Assembly: GCA_030268105.1 (NCBI GenBank)
Contig: BSDZ01000114.1
Location: 868,001 to 932,000 of the forward strand
Origin: Volvox africanus
Lineage: Eukaryota; Chlorophyta; Chlorophyceae; Chlamydomonadales; Volvocaceae
Direction: 5' to 3'
DNA: 64,000 nt
The translations under genes were made by a program, and so were the position numbers. The notes beneath the pieces are model-generated. The model was not told where the DNA came from. It saw only the letters and a list, made by a program, of their open reading frames with translations, and searched no databases. Below, piece after piece: positions 25,804-37,710 of the stretch; position 1 is the first letter of the stretch, and each line of letters opens with the position of its first letter.

Positions 25804-28800
25804 GTTCGTCAAGTATAAAGTCAAGCACCTATCCACATTTGCTGACCGTATGCACTTGAAGCCGTAAAATTAAAGTCGTGCCGTAAAATTTATCTGTCTG
25901 TACCGTCTTTCGTCAGAATTAGCAAACACTGTAACTAAAGCTATCGCATCCAGTGGTTGTGGACTTCTATCCGACAGCTCTGGATCCAAGCCGTACCGTG
26001 CGCGCAACCTTGACGTTACATTGCGTATTCTGGTTTCTATTATAATTGTAACGTTTACTTAAAATTGCTTGAGCACAGCTTTTAATCTTTATGTCGAATA
26101 TGTCGAATTTTCGGTGATGAACAATGCTCTGTTACCTGGTGGTAATGTGGTAGAAATTTTCGTTCGATATATATAAGTGCTATAGAAAGTACGAAAGTAA
26201 CTTTCATGCACGGACCTCAATCGAAACTGAGTTCAGGCAGGTACAGCGCAAATTATCCAGCATGCTGTCATCGGGGCCATATGGGACTGACAAGGGGCGG
26301 TCATCATTGGGATAAAGAGATGAGTAGAGCCATTTGTTTTATTAGGGTAATCCAAAGCGCGTGTCGGAATGGCCTTCCTGGTTAGACTCGTTTACATAGA
26401 ATCCAGTCAAGCAAGAAGTAAAAGGAAGGTTTACAGCAAACAGGACTAGGTTGCCTTTTGTTGCGCACTGCTTGTCAGCCTACGTCCTGCCCGATCGAAA
26501 AGTCTGGCATTCCCAACTAATTGCGATTCCACAGACAAATTGATTGCAATATATCACAGTGTGAAGATATTGTGAATCAGTTTCCTATCCTCTATTGACT
26601 TCCCTGCTGCGCTGCCGTACACTGCCAAATGAGCCTTATGCTAAGGTTATCCGTGCGACCTTGGCGGGGTGCCATCCAAAGGGGGCGTGACGGCAGTTTG
26701 CGACGTGGTATGTGTATACATCTCTTCAGCTGACCTCTAGCCTTCGACTAATGACGGCAGGGGACGGTCTGGATCCACGAAATGCAGAACGTCTAGATGA
26801 AACGAGGGAAAGCGAATTGTTGTGGAAGTTCATGCAGTCCAGAGCACTTTAGGCTCCTGGATAGCTAAGAAGCAAGAACAGCAAGTTGTAACCATGCATC
26901 AGGGTTTCCAAATCGCGTTCCATTCTCCCCCATACCCAGCGTCCCCTTTCTTGACGAAGCTTTCCTGAACGAACTGCTTCTGTGCACGGTGTCCTGCCTA
27001 CCATCTGAGCATACTGGCCATGCGGTAACTACTTCAACCCATATCATATCATATGGCAGAGGTGGTTAAAAAATCTGCTCGGTCTTCGAGTTATATAGAA
27101 ATTAATGCCCTTCAAATGTCCTAAGCCTTCTGCATTACAGAGTACATATGCCCCAAATAGGGACAAATATAGCAGTTCACTGATACGCCGTTATGAACCG
27201 ATAGAAGTAGTTCGTGCAATAAGCACGTGACAAGTGACCACCAGACGTATCCAGGCGAACCAAGACGCTTGCAGCTGGGCGAGAGCTCATCAGGTGCTAC
27301 ATCCTAGGTCTGTCCCTCATGAAACCTGCCTTTCCCTGCCGGTACTACTGCTGTTTGCGGTATGCTATTGATAAACCAGCACCTACAATACAGAGGGCAT
27401 GGACATCGGCCAGTTGGAATAACGGCTGCTTTTCCTGCGAACATACGCAACTTCTGCCCCATGCAGGCCTCTTGACTATTTACAGCTTACTGTTTAACTA
27501 CTGCTGCTCCATGCTTCTTCCAGCATTAGTCGACGCGTAGCATCACCTATATCTCGCTGCATATGCAACACGGCCAGGCGACCACTACCAAATCAGTGCA
27601 GGGTGGGCGCCCTCACGACTGCAGTGCCCCATGTCCCAGGCCCATTCTTTCGTCAGGCCAAACAGCTTACATTGCGCGGCTGTCTTTTGGCGGGAATGAG
27701 CAGCGCATAGCACCAGTGGCTGGTGGATTGAAAAAAGGCCTGGGTGCAATATGCAATCAGACCTCATATGCAAATTAATTTCGGGCGCACGGAATAGACT
27801 CCGTTCTGGAAGTCAGCTGGGGAGATTTCAAAATATAGGCGACATACGCATACGCCCCAAAGTTGCCGTTGGGGAATTGAATGAATGGACGTCCCCTGTT
27901 GAAAGACTCGTGGTTATCACAGCGTGCGAGCCAATCGTTCTGTGGCTGGATGGAAGAGGTAAGTGAAAGTCCGCTGGATGTAAGTGATGGCCGCTGATGA
28001 AGGCAGATTTGCTCTACCCGGCGCTGATGGTGAGCACGCAACCCTCGCTGACATCAGATGACGAATCCCCGATGGGCATTCAAGGGTAGCTGCCCCGCCC
28101 AGCGAGGTATGTAACATCACCTCCCTCGTGGCGTTTGTGCGTAACCCTCATAACTACTCCATTGCAAGCGATCTACATAATACCAGGCAAAATTGTCCCA
28201 ACGTGCGCCTTTTACCCCAGAGCTCCATCAGGCGCGTTGTGGCCTATGAGGACCTGTATAATGGGCAGGTAATCACCCCTGGGCCCTATGTCTCTTGCTG
28301 GTATAGCAGGGTATAGCGCTTAAAAAGGATAAGAAACATTTTCGCCGTTATCGCATGCCCATGAGCTTAATGCTTGTGGAGGGGTGGGAAAGGGTGAATG
28401 AAACGAGCCAGCTGGTGATGGTGCTAAAGGAACGAGGACTAACTGACCATGCAGGTGGAGGATGATGGAGGGAGGGAGGGGCCCTGGAATAATGCGTAAA
28501 CTCCTTAAAAGATAAGGCCCGAAACGCCAACAACAAATCCGTATTTCAATATTATTCCGTTGCCAACTTAACCCACCCGCTTGCAGCGTTATCTCCTTGT
28601 CATGGGGTTAGGTGACCAGCAACGGAACCACGTCATATGCGGCAATGCGCCACTCGCCCAGCCGCTTGAACACGGGGCGGATGTTGGGATTGTCTCGGCG
28701 CAGGAAACGCTGCAAGTCCTTCAGGCAGCTTATTTAGGCAATAGGGGGCGTGGAAGGGCGGGTGGCAGGTGATAGCAAGTAAGAGCAGGAGATGCAGTAA

Positions 28801-30839
28801 AGAGGGACCCAATGAGAGGTGTGTGGAGGGGGAAACAGGGCAGGGACGGTGAGCAAGTTGCTGTCACCTTCTCCTGAGTTTTCCTGACAGGAAGAGCAAG
28901 TTGCTGAATAGATACTGAAGGACGGTGGGGCTCACGGAGCAGAGACCAGGTTGGTAAGAAGGCTGCGTGCCTCTGCGCTGCCAAGCGACTGCGAGATGTC
29001 ATAAAGCTAATGGCGCAATTAGTCTGGAGCGTCGAAGTCGTTGGTAGATGCGAAAAATGGATTCCAGCGCTGACAAATGTGGCAGTCACTAGCAGATGCA
29101 GCACGTGACCAAATTGGACTTTGTTTTTTCCGTATTGAACGCAGTAGCAAAATACGCAGTGACTATGGACCCAAAACCTGGAGCAGGTACGGCAGGCAGG
29201 TGTCGGCTAGGGTCGATGTGAAGACGATTGTGAAGATGATCGAATGCGATGGAATAGGAATGGGAATGAAGCCGGCGTCTCTCTGTGTCAGTAGACCTGT
29301 TGCAAATCCATCCAGGTTCTCCATCATTTGGGCACATCCTGTGCGTTCGCAGCGGGGGATTTGCTGCCCGAGTGGTCCGCGGGCACTGATCCGAATCCTT
29401 GCATGAATCGCGCTGCTGATCCGAGCTCCAGAGGAAGCAAGCGCTAGCCTCTAAATAGTCGGATGAAAAGGGTCGGATGGTTTAAGGTCACTGAACAAGC
29501 CAACCCGAGACGGCATTCACCTGCGACGCAGTGTGGATTGCGCTCAGGGAGCTGTGGTTAGGTGAGTTGAGCAGCATAATCTATTTATACCTACGATAGC
29601 TTGCATATATCCCGTTTGTTTTATAGGTGTTATATAAGAGGAGCATGAGAGGAGTAGAATGAATACTAGAATGGTTTATAATACGAGGCATATATATGCA
29701 TCACATATCGAAAATGGTTAATATAACATCATTTCACCTCCACTATCTCCGAACACCATGGATCAGTTTCTCATGTCTGACGTCCAGGCGTCGTCACGAG
29801 ACAAAAATTATCATGCGCGACTGTAACGCTATTAGATTTGAAGACGATTTCGAAACCAAACTAGACAGAGACTGTGCCTACAGACTGGTAACCGACAGGA
29901 TACATGCGCTTTCATGAGCTGATATTGAACCACGCGTGGAACATTATGAACTATGAACATTATTGACAAAGCACAATTACACGGTTATCGTCAACCTGGA
30001 CGTCCCACCCAAAATCATGCGGTGTGGGACGGCCCTGTTGCCGTTCCGACGCGTCAACATAGAAAGAATTCAGTTTAAGAACATGGCGAATAAAAACGAC
30101 ACGAGATAACAGTATGCAAACATACGAGACGCCAAGACCATACAATTACGCCACTCTTCATAACATCAGGACGCCCCCTTAGCACAACCATCGCACGAAG
30201 AGTTTTGGTGTTAGCGATTGAGCGCAAGAATGTAGCAAATAATTATATGTAACACAATCGCAAACACCAAAACGAAAACCGGAAAATTGACAATAACACC
30301 ACGAAGCACACGTCGCTTACACGAGGACTCTCAACCACTCCCGAAATCAGAACGACAAACTCCCAGTGAAGCAAACATTACTCGAACATGTTAACATTTT
30401 GGCAGGCTACTGCGCAGTTGTGATTGGGATGCACTAATCCCATCTGCACGCTAACTACCATCTTTGCACGCCAAGCGCCACTGCTTTTCTTCAATAATAG
30501 CTGCTCTCGCATTCTACCGTCAAGCCTTGCTGCTAAGGTACACAGCGCTTGGCCACACGACGCAGAAGCGACGAAGTACGCCCAATCGAAGCTCTTTTTA
30601 GTCCCATTCTGCACACACATTCTACGCCGTCTGTTAGACAGAAATACTTCTCACGTTGCCACTGGACAACTGAATTCGATTAACTACTCCCCCTCTGGAA
30701 AACGATGCCTTCAAACCTGCCAGCACAAAAGCTCCTGCTAACGTGATCAAGCAAGTCCGCAAGCAGTTGCACATTCACCGCAGACCTCCTGCAGGTATCT
30801 CGTGCGGCTAGGCAAAAGAACCACCGCTGCTCAACAGCT
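25804..30839. other. 5-kb gene-poor interval between NAP1-like and importin-alpha genes
   Basis: Both neighbours are on the minus strand, so this holds the NAP1 promoter and the region downstream of importin-alpha. The first few hundred bases upstream of the NAP1 ATG are AT-rich (runs such as GATATATATAAG near 26166). The short open frames (for example 28128-28316 plus, 28730-29104 minus, 29696-29917 plus) show no recognisable family and no chain of splice-consistent exons. A block at 28393-28442 is repeated in imperfect form within the ABC1K1 gene. Confidence 0.5.
28393..28442 (+). repeat. Copy 1 of a short dispersed repeat
   Basis: This stretch starts GGTGAATGAA and ends GGAACGAGGACTAA. 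It aligns over about 50 bp, with a few mismatches and small gaps, to 41671-41718. Both copies lie in non-coding DNA. It may be a fragment of a repeat family that I cannot name. Confidence 0.6.
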
Positions 30840-33243
30840 TTACTGGAAGTTAAACTGCGCTGGCGCGCCTGCCTGCTGCTCCCCGATGCTGTAGGCCTGG
30901 GCTTGTGGAACCCCGAAGGCGTACGTGCTACCCGTTGGGTTGACGCCTGCATGACGAGAGTGTGGGTCATAGTAACCGATGTACACAAGAAAATCTACAT
31001 ATATACATAATAAGGAGTAACTTAAGCAATTGCATGTGCGAGCATGACGTACCGGGTGCTAGGTTCTGATCTTCGCCTTCATCCACGTCAAAATACGTCT
31101 CAAGAATATGTACTGCCTTCTCGTACAGATCTTCGTTGGGGTGATCTTGCAGGTGCTCTATCTTGTCCAGGCCATCGGCATCCTCGATCATCGACGCAAA
31201 TGGGTTGATCCCCATGCCACCAGGCATGTTGCGCTCCTGTTGACCGACCTTGAGGATGTTCTCAAGCCCTTCCAGTGCGACAGTGATGATGCGGATGTCC
31301 GCAACTGTAAGCAAGTCGCATAGTGGCTTAATAGCGCCACTCTGGACGAGAATCTTGATCTGGTCCGCCGTACCGCCTGACGTAGCGTTGCTGATGGCCC
31401 ATGCCGCTTCTTTTTTGATATCGAATTCCGCATTTGACAGAAGCGCAATCAGCGGGGGAATCAGCCCTGAGTCAATGACCGACTGAATTTGGTCCTTCGT
31501 GCCAGCCGTGATGTTAGAAACAGTCCAGCACGCCTGAAGGAAGTAGGCAGTTAGTAGGCTTGAGATTGTCTACCAAAACGAATACCCATCAAGCAAAACA
31601 TCATCAGCGTCACGAGTACGACACACGTAAACTATAGCACTTGTACAGCACATGTCCGACGAAGGACACATACCTCTTTTTTAATGCTCTTTTTATGGTT
31701 AGTCATCAGCAGGTTGTGAAGGCAAGCAAGCGCGCCGCAGTTGATGATAACTTGGGTCTGCATGTCGTTGCCAGTGACGATGTTGCCAACCGTCCGCAAG
31801 GCAGGCACTAACACGCCTGGCGATGAATGCCTGTCATCGGTTTGAAGACCACTTTAAAACATGCATACAGCTCCGGGATCCCAACTAAGTACATTGGCTA
31901 CTAAGCAGCATGCCATTTGCCTTCAGTGTTCGTGTTAACCCTAAATACGCAACCGAGCCCCCAAGGACTTACAAAAGCAGCTCGACCAGGCGGCGGCAGA
32001 CTCCCGACTCTATGACCTTGTCGATCCGGTCATTATCGCCATCCGAAAGATATGACAACGCCCAGCAAGCATCGGTAAGGACCTCCTCGTCGGTGTGATG
32101 AATAAGGCGAGCTAGGGTAGGTAGCGCCTGCCTTGTCTGCATACATTGTTTGAGGATTGACATTATGGCGCTTGTCCCCTAAAAAAAGCGATCACCTACC
32201 ACTGAAAAGTTGGGCGCTGGTTTTCCGCGGCAGAAGTTGGAAAGCGTCCACGTCGCATTGCGGAGCATGGAAATCTTGCTGTTTTCTTTCAGCTGCTCCA
32301 GAAGTGGTGGTAACGCATTATGATTGAGCACGTAATCGCGGCACTTCGGCGAATCACCGGCAATGTTGCCCAGCGCCCAGACAGCCTAGACAAAACAGGG
32401 TAAACTGTTACTTCAGGTAGGCTCTCTAGATTGGACCGCATAAGAAAACGTTTACCTGCTCCCGAACATCATCGTTCGGGGAATTCAAAAGCTCCACAAA
32501 AATGGGAACCGCGTTGTGGTCTATCACCACCTTAGTGTGCTCGGACGTGCCAGATGCGACGTTTGTGAGAGCCCAGGCTGCCTCAAACTGCAACGAACAA
32601 TCACAAGCTATTAACAATGATACAGATTCCGTATAACAATTATAGGCCAATACCTGCAGCTGAGGCGTGTCGTGGCGCTGGAGGAACTCCACAAACTTGG
32701 GAATGACACCAGTTTTAATGACTTCCTCGATTGGAGGGTTGCGCTCTGCATTTAAAAGGGTTCATTGTCGTTATCCTGGTGCCTAAGTTCTGTGAGCCCC
32801 AAACAAACCCAGCTTACCGATTGAGAGCAGCTTCCTGAACCGCTGAGTTGCGTCGTATTGCTCACTTGTGTTGCCATGAAAGACGCCATGCACCATCATG
32901 GGAAGCTCATCAAGCTGGTGCTGCAGTAGCAGAGGAAAGGTCCCGATCCTTGAGAGCGCGGATTACCTTTGGACATAGGACCGACACTACAACTTAACCT
33001 ATGAGAAGCATACCCAGAGATGCAATAAATTCTTACCCGCCCCACAGAGTTCTTGGTGCTGTCCTCAATGCCGAAGTTCACCACCGCCGAGGACGGCGCG
33101 AAAGTAGAACGCTTCTTCTGAAGGTTCTCATCACGTTTGTTCTGGCGAAGCGCGATAATGTTGTCCTCACGCTTGCGACGAGCCTCCTCTGCGTCAATAC
33201 CTTTCTTGTACTCTTTCTTGCGCGTAGCGTCCGGGCGAAGCAT
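30840..33243 (-). CDS. Importin subunit alpha (karyopherin alpha), 9 exons, 542 aa
   Basis: Exons (minus, 5' to 3'): 33037-33243, 32818-32920, 32654-32745, 32456-32587, 32200-32385, 31973-32136, 31674-31830, 31053-31533, 30840-30946. They sum to 1629 nt including TAA. The product is the adaptor that binds classical nuclear localisation signals in cytoplasm and joins importin beta for import through the pore. The N-terminus (residues 1 to about 60) is an IBB domain: [38 protein letters not shown] repeats follow with the expected Trp/Asn pairs: [107 protein letters not shown]. The C-terminus has the usual acidic/Gly tail and ends QFNFQ. Length is normal for the family (about 520-550). ATG at 33243 is the first in the open frame. 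All introns are GT-AG. Nothing is missing; it looks functional. Confidence 0.97.
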
Positions 33244-33502
33244 TTTCAAGCAAAACGGGCAAGTAAGACCTTTCACAATGAGAGCACTTGTTCTTGCGTC
33301 TTAGCTTAACCTAGTGGACAGCGGCTCTGTGCAACATCGACGATGAAAAGAAAGTCTTTATGAAAGAAGGACTTTCAAACGTAGGGGTGCCCTCCCTGGT
33401 GCAATATTTTGCATGAACGAACATGAAACAAATATCTTCCCGCCCAGTACCTTTTTATCTAGGAAGCCGGTAACACGTCATGTAATTTCGTCTGTGTATA
33501 AT
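33244..33502. other. Upstream region of importin-alpha, no gene seen
   Basis: Short non-coding stretch that must contain the 5' UTR and core promoter of the importin-alpha gene (transcribed leftwards). No TATA-like element can be assigned with confidence. Confidence 0.4.
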
Positions 33503-33694
33503 TTACTTGATGTTCTCGAGTGATTCCGTCACTGTGATCCCTACTTGAAATGTATTGTGACCGGCTAACTTTAGCTCGTCGTTATATAAACGTCTAATAT
33601 CGATGTTGTTCCAAGTTCCTGTAATCACCCTCGGGTGTTTTGTGCATAGCAGCCTTGGCACCGCTTGCGCGCGAGTTGGGTGACCGCCAAACAT
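33503..33694 (-). other. Short open frame of unknown origin beside the polymerase relic
   Basis: A 63-codon minus-strand frame contains ITGTWNNIDIRRLYNDELK and LAGHNTFQVGITVTES. It does not match a family I recognise. It sits directly downstream of the Y-family polymerase relic in the same orientation, and its left half is similarly AT-rich, so it may belong to the same inserted DNA. It may equally be chance. Confidence 0.25.
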
Positions 33695-33764
33695 ACTGTC
33701 ATTTCCTTGTGGACGCAGGGAAACGGGACCACCTAGGAAAAATTGAAGCTGCTGTACTTACATG

Positions 33765-34060
33765 TAAGTATCGGTCTACCTCGTTAAATATTTTGTGATG
33801 ATATTCCACGTATAAATCTTGTTTAGCTTTTATACAAACAAGTTCAGGGCAAAGTTTCTTAGCTTCATAAATTTTTGTACCAGTGTTAATACCTTTAACC
33901 TTTGCTTCATAACTTGCGGCAATAGCGCAAGTACTATTTGACAACATAGGTACAACGGCAACGGGCTTATTTCTTAAATCGGGATTAACCTGCTGCTCTA
34001 TTGTAGCAAATGCCAGCTCTCCTTGGCTAGCAGTAATGCAGCGCAGAGTCGGTGTGTACA
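33765..34060 (-). pseudogene. Relic of a bacterial-type Y-family (UmuC/DinB-like) DNA polymerase
   Basis: The minus-strand frame reads FATIEQQVNPDLRNKPVAVV, then CAIAASYEAKVKGINTGTK, then IYEAKKLCPELV and DLYVEYHHKIFNEVDRYL. This is the N-terminal palm/fingers start of bacterial UmuC/ImuB/DinB translesion polymerases, where a motif like DxNxFFAS precedes EQQ and the ASYEAK...G...G block binds incoming nucleotide. Only about 95 residues remain. The stretch upstream of FATIEQQ does not supply the first catalytic Asp (it reads ASQGEL), and after DRYLHV the similarity stops, so palm motif SxDE, thumb and little finger are absent. Codons are far more A/T-rich than in neighbouring genes (AAA, ATA, TTA, TTT common), which suggests transfer from an AT-rich bacterium. 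A continuous frame runs 33699-34142, but the ends look like random sequence. It could in principle be one exon of a longer gene; I found no partner exons. Confidence 0.7.
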
Positions 34061-34142
34061 CGTTGGTCGTACATTCCGCAGCGGTGTAACTCTCCCACAC
34101 GATTATGTGTTTATTAACATTATCTAATTTGATTTCTGCCAA

Positions 34143-37100
34143 TTAACTTTGTTTCCCACTCCTTACAGAGGTTCGTAGTTAAGTTCGGGGCCGTCATGCT
34201 ATCCTAAAATGCGTAACTATGTGAGCAAAGGGGAAAGCCATGTGCGATGCCACGCTATGCTCGTGAAACCTCCCCCATATCGCTGAAGCAACATATCCTG
34301 AAAATTTACTGTCCTTATCAACTCCAATTACACCTGCAAACGAAAGGGTTAACTGTACCCACGCTAAGGTTCATTAAATGGAGCCTTCCTGAAATATCGC
34401 AGGCAATAAATAGGTCACCGAAATACGTGCCAAGACCACCGGCAACGTGGGCAGTCGTACAGTATGTATCTTCACGCCAAAAGATGCCCGTCTCCCCGAC
34501 ATCTACTCATGCAGGCCGTGGTTGGCGTGCCCTCTTCACTTTGAGCTGCTTGAATGGCCATTATCTCCGCAACTGAAATGCAACGTCACAGAGGAGTTTA
34601 TCGTAGCTTGTTTCCCATGCATCCTCGACGTGGTCATGATGTAGCCCCTGCGGTTGCTATTGGGCTACGCGTATGCATCTGCCACTGTCGCACGTGTGCG
34701 TGTACGGGGCAATGTCAAAGGACTTGGCTTATAATTACTCGTGACAGCGCGTCATGATGTTGGGCGCATTAACATAATATGCTCGGATGGGGTGGGGAAG
34801 CAATAGATGGTAGGTCATTTGTGTATAGATCATGAACAGATGGGAAGTTCAATGCCGAAATGAAGTGTGCAAGCAATGAATTGAGATTCAATGGTGGATT
34901 TAATTGTGATGATCGTAGTCGTGGGTGGGTAAGAGAAGGCGGTAGATAGCAGTGGTCACTAGCTGCTGCGGCAGCTACTAGTGGAGTGTTCAGTTTGCAC
35001 ATCAGGTTGGAGAGGCGAAGTCGTGGACAAAGGCATGCTCGGGAAGAAGGGTGTGGGTTGAATAAACAATGGATATGGGCACGATGACCCACAGTGACGC
35101 TATAACTGCTGCCCTTGGTCCCAGCTCTGTCTAGAGGCCCACCAACCTGACATTTAAGGTAGCTCCGCACACAAACTGCATGCACCGGAATGCCGCTAGG
35201 AGCAGCTCTATCAGCCCCTCGCAGTTACCCCTCCCCTGGCTTTGCCTTACCTCCCCTCAAGCCCTTACCGAGTCCAGCCGAATTCCCACCCATCAAGCCC
35301 CTGTGCCATGGTTACCAACAAGGCGTTGAAGCCACAGCCGTAAAGCCCATGAACGGGCAACGAATGTAGGTCATCCATACAAAGCTAAAGTTTTAAATGA
35401 TTGTTGGCTGCGAATCTTTGCAGCTTATCATGCAGGCAGCCTGGTGTTTAACCGGAACGGTTAATTATACACGATATTCCAGCTGCCCCCGGAGTGCCGC
35501 AATCTTTCCCAAGGTAATTAATCTTTGCGCCACCGCGAATGGAATACAGTCAGCTAGCAAAGGCTTTGTATGCCCTGCAAAGTGGCATACAAAGGAAGTT
35601 ATTGCTGCAAGCCGAGACGCTTATCCGATCATGGAAAATAATTAATAACATTACCAGTATGATATTGCATAATCCAGCCGAGTTATGGACCTCCCTTCAT
35701 AAAATAATGGGAAAGCTTAATATGTATATGGGCACCGCATGCATGCCAGGAGGTGTACAACGCGGAAGCCATGCGGTGCATAGCATGGAGACTCCTATTT
35801 GAAACGGTTGGTTATAAGCTTGTTTTCATCGTAGCATCAGCCGCATTACCAGACAGTGTCCCTCACCATTGTTCTTTGCAGCTTTTCCTGGACATCAATC
35901 TGTCATGCTTACGTTTCCAGACGGAAACAAAAATTTCACGTAGATATTTTAAAATATTCACGCTGATACATCACAACGGCTCCCATAACATGAGTGTGCG
36001 TTATTCCAATTTCCATACCAAGCAACTGTGTGGTAGCGCTCTATATGAAAGCTCGGTCTCGGCTTTTGTTGCAAATAAACAGCAGAAGCCAAAGCTGAAT
36101 GTGTTTGCCTTCCGCTCGCAAAGATGGCCAAAGCCCCACCGGCGCGCCGCGCGGAGAGGGAGCAGCGGTGGCTGCCCGGTAAGTCCTGCCATGAAAGTGC
36201 ATCTGCGTGAGTTTAATGTATGCTTAGGTGATGTAAGGGGGGTAAGGACATATCCACAATCATCATCATGCTTTCAGCGCGTAAGCCTTTGTGCTGAGAA
36301 GTAAAATCCATGCCAAAATGCTCACGGTCGTGTTTCCCTTCCTAGCACGATGTCCCGCTCGCGTGCACATGGACTTGGGTTGCTCCTGTCTTGGACAAGG
36401 CAGCACGGAAGCCGTCCTTTGTGTTGCTGGTCCAAGGGCCTCCAAGAGTGTGTCGCGCCCGAGCGGGGTGCAGTTCGCGATGTGTGTGCTTTCTCAAGAA
36501 ATTGGGATTTTCTTAACTTCCTGGGTTCATATACTCCTCTACATATCACCATTTTGTGATTTTGCTTTCGGCTTCTTCAGCGTGCGTGGCATTCACGCTT
36601 TTTATGCAATTTTACCCATCATGCGTAGGGGTCCAAATCCACCCTGATCCCTTGCCTGGTAGATATTACACTAGGCAGAACCAGGCAGACATTCGCGGCC
36701 CAATCGCAGTGAAGGCGGGCATGAAACGCCGGATTACGTTGGTGGAGTTCCCCTGGGGACTCTGGCATGATGGTGGGTGGGTCCGGTATGCAGGCAGTAC
36801 CTCGCCATCTGGGCTGGGGCTTCGTGAGCAGCACATGGGCGACGTGGGCAACACATGGGTAGCACGAGCAGCACACGGGCACCTCGTTCTACTGTATGCT
36901 CCAGCCATAATTTTCGTGGAACGAGGCGCATCCATTCCATGCAACTATTCCACAGAAGTGGGCTGGATTACAGCAATGCGCACGGGCCTCAGGGGCTTTG
37001 CTGACATCCCCGGTTGGAGGTCGATTGATGAGACCCAATCAAATGGCGCTGTCAGGCGCGTGCGTGACACGAGCATTTGAAGGCTTGGGATATCTGTTTT

Positions 37101-37710
37101 GGCCGCGACTACGGACTGCGGACAGTTAACAGTCCATGGCAGTGCAGTTAATGACACATACGCTGTCGCGTGGCCCTACCACTGGTGATGCGGTTACGTA
37201 GCCCGATCACACTGCACTCTTGCCTCCCTCGTACGAATGCCAAGCATGGTCATTCGCCACACACCTCTTGATGAAATACCGGCCGGGTCCCTCAAGCGCG
37301 GAGTCTATCCAAGACCCCTTACTGCCTCTCCCTCGCATGCATGCAGTTCTGAAGGTCTCCCTACAAGGGTACTCAGATAGTGATAGTGTCCGTAATAGGT
37401 TAGCATGGAAGAGTTAAATTTCTGCATTCTCCCGCGTTCTCCGTCCTGCAACTAACTAAATTGGGTGCACATTTACGACCCGCACGAGCCCAAACTCGGC
37501 CCCAATCCCGATATGCAAAAAGGGATGGAAAATTACAGTTTTCCGTTTTCTTCTCCCTACGTGTTTGCCTTTCCCGTCATTCTCCCTCATCGCCATTTTC
37601 AAACCACAAAATGAAGTTATACCTCACTAAACCTACTACATGCCACCACTATAGCCTTCCGCAATATCGAGATCGTCCGTTTTGAGCCTCACAATCTCAC
37701 GCACACATGC
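34143..37710. other. Gene-poor interval between polymerase relic and ABC1K1 3' end
   Basis: No recognisable protein was found. The longest plus-strand frames (35753-36304 and 36556-37080) have low-bias composition and no family similarity. One stretch at 36124-36178 looks like a possible isolated first exon (separate entry). A short imperfect repetition of GCAGCACATGGGC-like words lies at about 36825-36885. Confidence 0.45.
36124..36178 (+). other. Possible orphan first exon (MAKAPPARRAEREQRWLPG) with good donor
   Basis: An ATG is followed by 18 codons rich in Ala, Arg, Glu and Pro with high GC third positions, ending exactly at G|GTAAGTCC, a near-perfect splice donor. The next plausible acceptor is the CCCTTCCTAG near 36345, but none of the three downstream frames resembles a known family. 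It could be a small gene, a non-coding transcript's first exon, or chance. Confidence 0.25.

Noticed and set aside
25639..25836. Earlier start for the NAP1-like protein at 25836
   Set aside because: The codon there is GTG, not ATG; the first in-frame ATG is at 25803.
36556..37080. 174-codon plus-strand frame as a gene
   Set aside because: No recognisable similarity, no splice-consistent neighbours, and comparable frames exist in other phases over the same bases.
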